A stretch of 64,000 bases of DNA from Sorangium cellulosum So ce56 (GTDB lineage: Bacteria; Myxococcota_A; Polyangia; Polyangiales; Polyangiaceae): assembly GCF_000067165.1 (NCBI RefSeq), contig NC_010162.1, positions 5,587,001-5,651,000 of the forward strand, in the 5' to 3' direction. Position 1 is the first letter of the stretch. Each line of letters opens with the position of its first letter. The translations under genes and the position numbers were made by a program. The notes under the pieces are model-generated. The model was not told the origin of the DNA, ran no database searches, and was given only the letters and a program-made list of their open reading frames with translations. Of the stretch, positions 1-9,871 are shown piece by piece.

Positions 1-1461
<1,461 letters not shown>

Positions 1462-1725
1462 ACCGGCACACACCGGCGCGCTGGCGGGCACAGCAAAAGC
1501 GGCGCGTTCCTGTCGCCTTTGCAGCCCGACGCGGTGAAGCAAGAAGCCGACGAGCAGCGCGCTCGTCGCGCTGTTATCCCGAGCAGCCGGCTCATCGCGC
1601 CAGCGGAGCGCTCGGCCCGGGCGCCGGCGCGTCGCTCCGCTTCACGCCCGCTCGCAGGGCGGCTACCCGGTGAGTGAATGATTGGAGCCGCAACTGCACC
1701 GAAGCGTTCAAAATACGGAGGATCC

Positions 1726-3678
1726 ATGAGAGCTTATCGCCAGCAACTTGGCACAGCCATTGCTTTTGCCCTGTCCCTCTCGGCCCACGCCGCCGATGCC
1801 GCCGTCACCGTCGGGCTCATCGAGCCGACCAATGTGATCATCGAGAGCAGCACGATCCCGGTGCACGCAACGGCGTCGTCCCCCGAGGACATCTACTATG
1901 TCGAGGCGGAGCTCGAAGGGCTCACCATCGAGCTCACGCCGACGGAAGGGGGTCATTTCCAGGGAGCGTTCGACCTCGGCGAGCTCGCGGGCGAGCTCGC
2001 CTATGGGCCCCACGTCGTGACGGTCCACGCGTACAGCACGCTTGGCGAGGTGGCGAGCGTGCAGGGCACCGTGCACCGGTACGCGCCTCCGACGCTCGGA
2101 TGGAACGTGGTCACGCACGACACCCTCACCGACGGCTGGCGCTTCGCCGCGAAGTGCATCCCGACGCCGCCGTACGCGTGCAAGAGCCTCCGGGCGAGGT
2201 TCCAGACCGACAACGGAAGCTACGAGCTCCTCGCCGAGCCGGGGTTTCCCGTCCCGCAGCCTGTGCCGGGGCACCTCTACGTACTGGAGGGGATGTACGA
2301 CGGCCGCATGATCCCGTCGGGTAGAACGTACACGCTCACGATCGAGGTGGACGACTACATCGGGCCCACCATCACGAGGACCATCGGCCCCATCTACGTC
2401 GACAGGAGCCCGAGGCTCACCGCCGTCCAGCGCGCGCCTGGCACCATCCTCGATTTCGACGCCGCGCGGATCCTCTTCCGGGACCTCTACCAGCGCCTCG
2501 GGATCTTCGACCGCGCCACGCAGCAGGTGACCTGGATCGCGACCATCCCGCAAGGAGATCTGCCGTTCAGCGAGGTCTACGGGGCGCTCACGCCGTCCGG
2601 GTCCGTGCACCAGTCGACGACGGGCCACATCCTCGCCTGGGTCAACGGCGCCCGGCGCACCATCACGAGCGCGGCGCGCCTCGACGCGGTGAACGGCGAC
2701 AACATCGTGTGGACGACGTACAGCGACGACTGGGCCGTCGCGACCTCGCTGTCGGCGGGGACGAGCAGGACCCTCTGGCGCATCGACGGGAGCAGGTCGC
2801 CGTTCCAGGCCGACATCACGCCTTCCGGCGGCGTCTATTTCGGCACCTACGAGGATTCCGCCATCGTCGGGCCGAGCGGGGTGCGCCTCGGCGATCACGA
2901 GGGGAACCTGCAGCGGCCGATCACCGACGGGACGAACGTCGCCGGCCGGTGGTGGGACGGCATGACGAGCTCGAGCTACCTGTACACGGCGGAGGGAGAG
3001 GAGGTGTTCCTGGGCGACTCGATCACCGGCACCTCGGCCGGGCTGCTGGTTCACGCGGGCCACGCCGCCTTCCTGAAGAGCGACGGCGCCGTCAACCAGG
3101 TCTGGTTGCGGACTCCCGACGGAGAGCAGCATCAGCTCAGCGATTTCACGACGTCGAGCCAGTTCGATCAGGTGAAGCTCCGGGTCGGCCACGACGGCAT
3201 CAGCGACACCGGCGAGGTCCTCTTCCTGAACGGCGGCAAGCGCTATCTGGGCCGGGCGGGGAGCGCGCCCGAGACCATCGGCTCGTCTCTCGGGCACGGT
3301 CGCTGGCTCGACGGGAGCTGGTATGTGACCATCGGGAACACGATCTTCCAGGTCTCGAGCGCGCAGGGCGCCGTCGCGCAGCTCGCCGCGCCGGGGAGCG
3401 CGGAGTTCGCGCCGGAAGAGGCCCTGGGCGGCGAGCGCGAGGTGCTGTCCACCTCGTTCGCCGTGGACGAGGTGCTCGATGAGCCCGTGTGGGCTCGGGA
3501 TCTGCACGAGCCGGACGCGCTGCCGGCGTCGGCCGACGCGGACACGGGCGGCAACGTCGCGCCGGCCGCGGCCGGGTGCAGCGCCTCTGGCCCGGCGGGC
3601 TCCGCGGGCAGCGCCGCCGCCCTCGCGGCGGCCGTCGCGGGCCTCGTGCTCGGGCGGCGCCGGCGCGCGCGGTCGTAG
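1726..3678 (+). CDS. Secreted MYXO-CTERM surface protein of unknown function
   Basis: The protein is about 650 residues with an N-terminal signal peptide (MRAYRQQLGTAIAFALSLSA then HAADA). An in-frame ATG at 1678 exists, but the ATG at 1726 is preceded four bases upstream by GGAGG (1717-1721) and starts directly with the signal peptide, so it is preferred. The C-terminal 35 residues hold a GCSA motif, a small-residue hydrophobic helix and a run of arginines (GRRRRARS). This is the MYXO-CTERM sorting signal known from myxobacterial surface proteins. The body is rich in beta-type segments and could be a propeller, but I recognise no catalytic family. It appears monocistronic. Surface location is inferred from the tail. 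Confidence 0.8.
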   Translation: MRAYRQQLGTAIAFALSLSAHAADAAVTVGLIEPTNVIIESSTIPVHATASSPEDIYYVEAELEGLTIELTPTEGGHFQGAFDLGELAGELAYGPHVVTVHAYSTLGEVASVQGTVHRYAPPTLGWNVVTHDTLTDGWRFAAKCIPTPPYACKSLRARFQTDNGSYELLAEPGFPVPQPVPGHLYVLEGMYDGRMIPSGRTYTLTIEVDDYIGPTITRTIGPIYVDRSPRLTAVQRAPGTILDFDAARILFRDLYQRLGIFDRATQQVTWIATIPQGDLPFSEVYGALTPSGSVHQSTTGHILAWVNGARRTITSAARLDAVNGDNIVWTTYSDDWAVATSLSAGTSRTLWRIDGSRSPFQADITPSGGVYFGTYEDSAIVGPSGVRLGDHEGNLQRPITDGTNVAGRWWDGMTSSSYLYTAEGEEVFLGDSITGTSAGLLVHAGHAAFLKSDGAVNQVWLRTPDGEQHQLSDFTTSSQFDQVKLRVGHDGISDTGEVLFLNGGKRYLGRAGSAPETIGSSLGHGRWLDGSWYVTIGNTIFQVSSAQGAVAQLAAPGSAEFAPEEALGGEREVLSTSFAVDEVLDEPVWARDLHEPDALPASADADTGGNVAPAAAGCSASGPAGSAGSAAALAAAVAGLVLGRRRRARS

Positions 3679-3796
3679 CGGCGCCGCGATCCTCCACCCG
3701 GCCCGGTCGACCTCGATCGGGCCGGGGCGCCGCGCTCATCGGCGCCGGCCTCGTCGCGGCCCTGCCCTCGCGGCCGCCCCGCCCGTCATCCACCCA

Positions 3797-5494
3797 TCAC
3801 TCGGCGACGACGATCCGCCATCGCTGCTCCTCGCCGCCGCCGCCCCCCCGCTGCTCGATCGCGGCGGCGTCCTCGGTGGAGCCCTGGTAGACCCCGATCA
3901 GCTTGCCGCTCTTCTTGTTCCTGATCTGGAAATCACCGCCGCCCAGATCGATGAACAGCCACGCCTGGTTGTCGCCGTCGTGGTTCTCCCATTGCACCAG
4001 CGCGACCCCGTCGCTCGTCGACTCGTCAGGGACATCGAGCACCTTGCCGCTCTTGACGTTGGTCAGCCGGAAGTAGCCCGATCCATTGTAGTTGAAGCTC
4101 CACTTCTGGCTGTCTCCTCCCCTGTCCGCGTTCTGGACGACGTCCGCCCCGTCCTCGCCCGACGCGCCGACGACATCCATCACCTTGCCGCTCTTCTTGT
4201 TGACGAGCTTGAAATTGTTCGTCGCTCCGGCGACGGCGCCGGCCGACGTGTCGATGGTCAGCGTGTTGTTCCAGCGCATGCTCATGGTGGTGTCCGACGG
4301 GAAGGAGATCGGCTGCCAGACGTACGTCGAGTTGTTGACCGGTCCGCTCCAGGCCCCTGCCCACCGGTCTCCCATGTACAGGTAGGCCGTCCCGGCGCTG
4401 CCCTGGACCGGGAGCACGTAGGTCGACTGGGAGTGGTAGGTCGTGCCGTCACCGACGTTGGTCATCGCCGACCAGCCCCTGTCGAGAGCGCGCGACGTCG
4501 CGTATTTGGCCTGGTTGGGCGACCAGCCCGTGGCGCCCGAGGTCAGCAGGAAATAGGTGCCGTTCCGCTTGAACAGCGCCGGCGCCTCCCGGTGCCCGCC
4601 GGGGAAGAGCGTGGCGGAGAGGCGGGCGATGGACAGGTAGTCGGGGGCCAGCTCGTAGAGGTTGAGGTCGTAGTTCTCGTTCGTGGCGGAGATGAAATAG
4701 GCCTTGGCGTCGTCGTCGACGAAGAGCCCGCAGTCGCGGGACATGTACCCGGGCTTGCCGTGATCGGTCACCCCGCTGCCGGCGAGCGGCCGGAAGCTGC
4801 CGTGATACGTGTAGTCGCCGTCCACGGTGCTCGAGCTCGCGACCGCGGCGCGGGCCTCGCCGTAGTTCACCCCGTTCTCCCAGTGCATCCACATCACGAA
4901 CCTGTTCGTGGATGCGTTGTAGACCACCTTCGGGCGCTCGATGTTGGCCGGATCGAGGTCCTTGTCCGAGTCCATCGTCAAGACATGGTTCCTGAACTCC
5001 CAGCGCCGCAGATCGGTCGAGCGATAGCAGGAGACGGCATAGAACGTCCCGTCCGGGTTCCGGTTCTCTCCGAACCAGTAGTAATGGTCGCCCACCCGGA
5101 TCACCCCTCCCCCGTGGGCCTGGATGGGCTTGCCCGAGGTGTCGGCCCACTGGATCCCGTTGACCAGGGGGCCGACCGCCGGCGGCAGCTCCGGTCCCCC
5201 ACCCTCGCCAGCCGCCCCGCCGCCGCCGGACGCCGAGCCCGCCGAAGCGTTGGAGGTGCCGGGCGCCCCGCCCGCCGAAGCGCTGGAGGTGCCGGGCGCT
5301 CCGCCGCCGCCGGACGCCGAGCCCACCGATGCGCCGGGCGCCCCGCCGCCGCCGGACGATGAGCCGACCCCGGAAGCGCCGCCGCCGCCCTCCGATGAGC
5401 CCCCAGGGAGCTCTTCCGAGCCGGAAGCGCAAGACGCGACGCCGAGCCCCACGACCAGCAGGCCCATCACCGGAGACAAGGAACCGAGACGCAT
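3797..5494 (-). CDS. Lipoprotein glycosidase-like protein: GH43-like propeller plus ricin-type lectin
   Basis: The protein has about 565 residues. The start is ATG at 5494, with GGAGG five bases upstream and a lipoprotein signal ending at VASC (Cys22). A Ser/Gly/Ala-rich linker of about 80 residues follows. Next comes a five-bladed-propeller-like domain with phrases such as HGGGVIRVGDHYYWFGENRN, IERPKVVYNASTNRFVMWMH and HREAPALFKRNGTYFLLTSG, which resemble GH43/GH117-type arabinan or galactan hydrolases. The last 140 residues contain three repeats of the NKKSGKVMDV...W type, a ricin B-like/CBM13 beta-trefoil. The likely role is binding and hydrolysis of plant or algal polysaccharide at the cell surface. 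The substrate cannot be read from the sequence, and the catalytic acids were not assigned with certainty. Confidence 0.8.
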   Translation of the reverse strand: MRLGSLSPVMGLLVVGLGVASCASGSEELPGGSSEGGGGASGVGSSSGGGGAPGASVGSASGGGGAPGTSSASAGGAPGTSNASAGSASGGGGAAGEGGGPELPPAVGPLVNGIQWADTSGKPIQAHGGGVIRVGDHYYWFGENRNPDGTFYAVSCYRSTDLRRWEFRNHVLTMDSDKDLDPANIERPKVVYNASTNRFVMWMHWENGVNYGEARAAVASSSTVDGDYTYHGSFRPLAGSGVTDHGKPGYMSRDCGLFVDDDAKAYFISATNENYDLNLYELAPDYLSIARLSATLFPGGHREAPALFKRNGTYFLLTSGATGWSPNQAKYATSRALDRGWSAMTNVGDGTTYHSQSTYVLPVQGSAGTAYLYMGDRWAGAWSGPVNNSTYVWQPISFPSDTTMSMRWNNTLTIDTSAGAVAGATNNFKLVNKKSGKVMDVVGASGEDGADVVQNADRGGDSQKWSFNYNGSGYFRLTNVKSGKVLDVPDESTSDGVALVQWENHDGDNQAWLFIDLGGGDFQIRNKKSGKLIGVYQGSTEDAAAIEQRGGGGGEEQRWRIVVAE

Positions 5495-5544
5495 GACGCC
5501 CTCCAGAAAGAGCGAGATCTCGGTGCCTTCAACCGGACGAGTCA

Positions 5545-5850
5545 AGCCCTTCTCGCGCGCAGCGGCCTGGGTGATTTGATCCGCTCCCGTGCGATCTGCC
5601 AGCCTGCGCGCCGCGCCCCGAGGTGGTAGGGCGGGTTCATGCAATCGTAGACCACGCTCGCGCCGCGCGTGGCCTCCTCGGCGAAGGCGAGGTCGGTGAT
5701 GTCGCCGCACACCGACGTGAGCCCCGGCCGGTCCGGAGCGCGGCGGGTGCGCTGCACCAGGCGCACGCGATGGCCTTGCGCCAGCAAGAGCTCCGCGACC
5801 CGCGGGCCGATCTGGCCGGCGCCGAGCACGACGTGGAGCCGGCTCTCCCG
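5545..5850 (-). pseudogene. Remnant of a Rossmann-fold NAD(P)-dependent epimerase/dehydrogenase-like protein
   Basis: About 98 codons read as the N-terminus of an extended SDR/NAD-epimerase: HVVLGAGQIGPRVAELLLAQ is a clear dinucleotide-binding loop, followed by HRVRLVQRTRR, a GDITD motif and VVYDCMNPPYH. Homology-like sequence stops at about residue 72 and the frame ends at 5545 with basic, low-complexity residues. The frame has no convincing start codon or ribosome-binding site, so both ends look damaged. It lies between the GH43-like gene and a hairpin-rich spacer. It is read as a decayed gene, not a functional short protein. Confidence 0.55.
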
Positions 5851-5881
5851 TGCGCGGGACGAAGGCTGCTGGAGGGGCTGA

Positions 5882-5925
5882 TTCCGTGCGTCAGCAATCC
5901 CTGACGGGATTTCCGACGCACGGAA
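5882..5925. repeat. Nested inverted repeats in intergenic spacer
   Basis: The perfect 11-bp arms TTCCGTGCGTC (5882-5892) and GACGCACGGAA (5915-5925) are inverted repeats. Inside them two alternative shorter pairs are possible, CGTCAG/CTGACG around 5889-5906 and AATCCC/GGGATT around 5896-5911. No U-tract follows on either strand. It could be a protein-binding palindrome or a processed transcript end, and no function is assigned. Confidence 0.5.
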
Positions 5926-5956
5926 CGAAGCCGGTTTCCCCCCACCCCTGCACCAA

Positions 5957-6087
5957 GCAGAGCGGCGGTCTCCCGCGCAGGAGACGGGCCCAGATCGGCG
6001 TTTTCGGCGCGGAAGCGCACTCCTGTGCGCTGAGCACCGAAAACGTCGAGGTGGGCCCGTATCCGAAGCGGGTGACCGTCGCTCTAG
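5957..6087. repeat. 131-nt long imperfect inverted repeat (about 51-bp arms)
   Basis: The arms 5957-6007 and 6037-6087 are reverse complements at about 41 of 51 positions. The innermost 23 bp (CGGGCCCA...GTTTTCGG against CCGAAAAC...TGGGCCCG) have only three mismatches. The 29-base centre contains its own perfect hairpin, AGCGCAC (6014-6020), TCCT, GTGCGCT (6025-6031). The stop codon of the DUF1552 gene (6084-6086) lies in the outer end of the right arm, so an mRNA of that operon would end in this stem. It may be an intrinsic or processed 3' end, or a small palindromic mobile repeat. Confidence 0.7.
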
Positions 6088-7466
6088 GTGAGCGAGGGGA
6101 GCGGGCCGGTGCTGTACTGCGGGTCGCCGAAGGTCTTGTCGTCGGTCCCCATCGCGTTCGCGATCGTGACGAGCAGATCGTTGTGCTGGCGGGCCGAGCC
6201 GCCGTTCGCCAGATAGTCCACGAAGCGGCCGGTGCGGAAGACCCCGCCCGCGCTGCCGGCGAGCAAGAACGGGATGTTCGTGAGCGCGTGCTGCCTCGAC
6301 TCGCCGATCTCGGTGACCCACAGGACGACGGTGTTGTCGAGGAGCGTGCGATCCCCCTCCGCGTACGAGTCGAGCTTCCCGAGCAGGTAGGCGAGCTGCT
6401 CCGCGAACCACGTGTGGATCTTCATGTACTTCTCGTCGCCCGCCGCGTTCCACTCGTGGGAGATGGCATGGTGATTCTGCGTGAGACCGAGGAACGGGTA
6501 GAGGTGCTCGCTCTCGGCATACGACCACTGGATCGTGGCGATCCGGGTGAGGTCGCACGCGAGCGCCGCGGCCATCATGTCCATCTGGAGCTTGCCGATG
6601 GCGGGCATGTTGTCGTCCTTCGAGAGGTCGATGCGGTCGCCCAGCGCCGGGGCCTGGCAGCTCGTGGTCGGGTTGCCGCCGCCGCCGGTCGAGGAGCCAC
6701 CGCCGGCCAGGCGCGCCTCGATGTCCCGGATCGACTGCAGGTGCGAGTCGAGCTTGAGGCGATCTTCCTTGCCGATGCGAGGCCGCACGTCGGCGATGTC
6801 CTCGCGGAGGATATCGAACACGGTCCGCCGCTGCGCGCGGAGCCGATCCAGCGCGGTGGAGCCGCCCTGGTCCTGGCCCTGGCCAGGCACCGAGGCCCCG
6901 AAGAGCTGCTGGAACGTGTCATAAGGGTCCTCGCGGGGGGGGATGGGCTGGTCCGGCCCGGCGTAGCTGAGCCGACCGCGCACCTCCGCGTCACGGACTT
7001 GGACGCCGAGCTCCAGGGTCCGGAACAGCGTGCTCGGCTGCAGCTTGTTCGCGATGTGCTGATCGAGCGAGATCCCCGACGACCAGCCGGCGTTGGTCGA
7101 CATGAAGCTCTTGAAGTTGCCCTTGAGCAGCGCCCTCCCCGTCAGCAGGCCCCCGATGCCCCGAGCGTGCTCGGAGCCGATGTTCGAGTTGACCACGACG
7201 TTCATGTTGACCCCGCGCAGCGGGATAATCTTCGACTTGAACGGCGAGAGCGGCTGGAGCAGCGGGCTCAGCGTGAAGTTGGTCTCGGTCCCCGTGGGCA
7301 TCCATTTCGACTCCATGGTGCCGTTCGGCGTATAGAACACCACGAAGCGCTTGGGCGCGGTGGCCTCTTGCCCGCGGGCCAGCTCGGAGTTCAGCAGCGG
7401 GATCGTCGCCGTCGCCGCCAGCGCGCCCTGGAGCATCCGCCGTCGAGAGATCATTCGCGGTTTCAT
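6084..7466 (-). CDS. DUF1552 protein, Tat-exported
   Basis: The protein has 460 residues. The start is ATG at 7466: AGGAGG lies about seven bases upstream, and the product begins with a twin-arginine signal (ISRRRMLQGALAATATIPLL). The body matches the DUF1552 family seen in planctomycetes and myxobacteria, with RFVVFYTPNGTMESKWMP near the start and phrases such as WSYAESEHLYPFLGLTQNHH later. The stop of the upstream DUF1592 gene and this start are separated by one base (TGACATG), so the two genes are translationally coupled. The family has no proven reaction. It is usually found beside cytochrome-like DUF1592 proteins and is presumed to work with them outside the cytoplasm. A longer upstream frame exists but would run through the DUF1592 gene. 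Confidence 0.88.
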   Translation of the reverse strand: MKPRMISRRRMLQGALAATATIPLLNSELARGQEATAPKRFVVFYTPNGTMESKWMPTGTETNFTLSPLLQPLSPFKSKIIPLRGVNMNVVVNSNIGSEHARGIGGLLTGRALLKGNFKSFMSTNAGWSSGISLDQHIANKLQPSTLFRTLELGVQVRDAEVRGRLSYAGPDQPIPPREDPYDTFQQLFGASVPGQGQDQGGSTALDRLRAQRRTVFDILREDIADVRPRIGKEDRLKLDSHLQSIRDIEARLAGGGSSTGGGGNPTTSCQAPALGDRIDLSKDDNMPAIGKLQMDMMAAALACDLTRIATIQWSYAESEHLYPFLGLTQNHHAISHEWNAAGDEKYMKIHTWFAEQLAYLLGKLDSYAEGDRTLLDNTVVLWVTEIGESRQHALTNIPFLLAGSAGGVFRTGRFVDYLANGGSARQHNDLLVTIANAMGTDDKTFGDPQYSTGPLPSLT

Positions 7467-7467
7467 G

Positions 7468-9189
7468 TCACTCCTCCTCTGCGATCGCGCTGCGGTACAG
7501 GAACGCGTCGGTCTGCGTCGTCGCCACGATGAGCTCCACGAGATCACCCTCCGAACCGTGGAACCCTGCGCGCAGCCCGTCGAGCGAGCACTCGTCGTCG
7601 ACGTTCTCGAAGCGGCCCGCCGTGTAGCGGAACCATTGCGTCGCGAGGCACTCGCGGACCTGCGCGCTCCCGGCGAGCTTCTCCGCCAGCTGGCGAACGC
7701 CGACGAACGGGCCGTCCATGTCATCGGACAGGACCATCTCCCCGGAGACGTCGATGACCTGCCCGCCCTCCTCGGTGCGGTACGCGCCCACGGCATCGAA
7801 GTTCTCGAACGCGAAGCCGATCGGATCCATCAGCTGATGGCAGCCGGCGCACCTGGCGTTGGAGGCGTGCTGGTTGAACCGTTCACGCGCGGTGACGCCC
7901 TCGTCGCCGGTGGGCGGCGTGAGGTCGACGTCGTCAGGAGGAGGCGGCGGATCCTGGCACATGAACTTCGAGCGGATGGCCTTGCCGCGCAGCACCGGAG
8001 AGGTCTGATCGGGGTGCGCGTGGACGGCCAGGAACGCGGGCTGCGTGAGCACCCCCGCGCGCTGGTCCGGCGGGAGCTCCACGAGCTGGGGTGTGGTCGA
8101 GCCGGGCGGGACCGTCACGCCATAGAGCTCGGCGACGGACTCCGTGGCAAAGCCGACGGGCAGCGTGAGCAGGCTCGAGAGCTTGTGGTCCCCCGACCAC
8201 AGCACGTGCTCGACGAACGCGGGAGTCTCCGCGCTGATCCCCGCGACGAGCTCGTCGTCGTACCCGGGGAACTGGCTCTCCTCCTTGACGATGGTCTCGA
8301 GCTTCCCGAGGTTGAGCCATTGCTTGTAGAACTCCGTGATGGCCCGGCGCGCCCGCGGGTGCTCCAGCATCTGGCGGGTTCGCTCGGCGAGCTGCTCGCG
8401 GGTATCGAGCAGGCCCGCCTCGGCGGCGTCGAGCAGCTCGTCGTCGGGGCCGGACGCCCAGACGAGGTACGACAGGCGCGACGCCATCTCGTACGGGTCG
8501 AGGCGCACCCGCGACGAGGAGGCATCGAGATCGTGACGCAGCTCCAGGCGGAACAGGAATTTCGGCGATTGCAGCGCGGCCCGGATGACGACCTCGATGC
8601 CCTCACGGAACGACCCGTCCGTGCGTCCCGCGGCGTAGGCGCGCATCAGCCGGTCGACGTCCGACGTCTCGAGCGGTCGACGGTACGCGCGACGGCCGAA
8701 GTCCTGGACGAATTGCCGCGCGCACGCCTCCTCCTGGGGGACTTGCCCCTCGACCGCGGCCGGATCACACGGCACGAGCTTCGACAGATCGCCCGCGACC
8801 GCCTCGGTCGCGAGCGCCTCGGCCGCCAGGAGGTATTTCTCCGCGTGCAGCGCAGACACGGTCAGCACCGTCGCGTTGTTGTTGAAGCCGCCGGCGATCT
8901 CATCCGGAGGGAATTGATCGGCAGGGGTGAGGGACGTTCCGAGGAGATCTCGGACCGTGTTGTTGTATTCGAATCGCGTCAAACGCCGCTGCGGCGCGAG
9001 GATCCGCTCGGCGCCGCACACCGGGGGATCTCCTGGTCCGGACGTCGAGGCGTCCTCCCCGGAGCTGGAGCCCGAGCCCGAGTCCGCCGCTCCGATCCGC
9101 CCGTTACCGCACCCGGCTACGGCCGTCAGCGCGAGCGTCGCCATGAGCGCGTGACCGGCTCGCCAGCGACGATATCCTAAGTCATCCAT
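7468..9189 (-). CDS. DUF1587/DUF1592/DUF1588/DUF1585 lipoprotein with a c-type haem motif
   Basis: The protein has 573 residues. The ATG at 9189 has AGGAGG seven bases upstream. The lipoprotein signal ends TAVAGC (Cys27) and is followed by a Ser/Gly/Asp linker. Domain order fits the planctomycete/myxobacterial family: LTRFEYNNTVRDLLG (DUF1587) near residue 70, the DUF1592 core in the middle, then DUF1588, and DUF1585 at the end. CAGCH at about 447-451 is a CXXCH haem-c attachment site, followed by the family phrase MDPIGFAFENFDAVGAYR. The protein is probably a periplasmic or surface cytochrome-like component acting with the DUF1552 protein. The substrate is unknown. Confidence 0.88.
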   Translation of the reverse strand: MDDLGYRRWRAGHALMATLALTAVAGCGNGRIGAADSGSGSSSGEDASTSGPGDPPVCGAERILAPQRRLTRFEYNNTVRDLLGTSLTPADQFPPDEIAGGFNNNATVLTVSALHAEKYLLAAEALATEAVAGDLSKLVPCDPAAVEGQVPQEEACARQFVQDFGRRAYRRPLETSDVDRLMRAYAAGRTDGSFREGIEVVIRAALQSPKFLFRLELRHDLDASSSRVRLDPYEMASRLSYLVWASGPDDELLDAAEAGLLDTREQLAERTRQMLEHPRARRAITEFYKQWLNLGKLETIVKEESQFPGYDDELVAGISAETPAFVEHVLWSGDHKLSSLLTLPVGFATESVAELYGVTVPPGSTTPQLVELPPDQRAGVLTQPAFLAVHAHPDQTSPVLRGKAIRSKFMCQDPPPPPDDVDLTPPTGDEGVTARERFNQHASNARCAGCHQLMDPIGFAFENFDAVGAYRTEEGGQVIDVSGEMVLSDDMDGPFVGVRQLAEKLAGSAQVRECLATQWFRYTAGRFENVDDECSLDGLRAGFHGSEGDLVELIVATTQTDAFLYRSAIAEEE

Positions 9190-9871
9190 ACCGTGACCTC
9201 CTACCGTCGGTCACAACCTACGGTGAAGCCTCGGCAGACGTCAAGCGCTGCTCCCATCAATCCACGGCGCAAGACGCCAGCGTCCGATGGCCGGACAGCG
9301 GTCAACAACGGACCGTCCGCTGGCGAAGTCTGATGCTGCCCGAAGACTCCACTCCCGTCATATTATGGATCGACTGGCCGTCACTTGACGCGACACGCGC
9401 CGCGTCAGCCCAGCAGAACCGGGCGCACTGCGGCCTCGGCAGCGAGGCGAGAGCGCGACTCCGTCGCACCTTCCCAGGCCACCCACGCCGCGCACACGAG
9501 CAGTCATCGGAAGAATTCCCGCTCCGGCGCGTATTGATCACGAACCGCCGAAAGCTTTCGAATTTTGACCAGCGACGTCACGCGCGCCGCGCGCCTCGAG
9601 GTCGCCGAACGGCTCGCGCTCGAACGGGGCGGAGAGGCCGGTCGGCGCCCTCGAGCGCGGGGGCGTCGGCCTGGCGCTCGTCCCGCGGGTGGACATCGAC
9701 GGGCTGGAGCAGTTCGTGTTCCGCCCCATCGTCGACGACGAACACGTCATCGTGACCCGTCGCGGGCACCCGCTCGCGCGCGGGCGCGGTTCGGCCGGAG
9801 CACGCGATAGCGCCGCTCAGGCACTCCACGGCCTCCGTGCAGGTTCGACTCCGCACCTGCTATGCTGGCGC
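9190..9871. other. 682-base intergenic region with a decayed gene
   Basis: The promoter of the DUF1592-DUF1552 operon should lie at the left end of this stretch. Around 9536-9560 the sequence is locally more AT-rich. The only coding-like segment is the LysR-type remnant listed separately. No RNA gene, clear terminator or convincing promoter motif was seen. Confidence 0.5.
9641..9790 (+). pseudogene. Remnant of a LysR-type regulator effector domain
   Basis: In the frame of 9689 the sequence reads VGALERGGVGLALVPRVDID and then FRPIVDD...VIVTRRGHPLARG. This resembles the last third of a LysR-type effector-binding domain (typically G-x-G-[IV]-A-L-[LV]-P followed by VxRRGHPLA). The segment is only about 50 codons and runs without a stop into the signal peptide of the following lipoprotein frame. 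The DNA-binding half is absent, so it is called a fragment. Confidence 0.42.

Noticed and set aside
3479..5362. A 627-codon plus-strand frame
   Set aside because: It runs across the end of the MYXO-CTERM gene and antisense to the GH43-like gene, with low-complexity Arg/Ala/Gly content.
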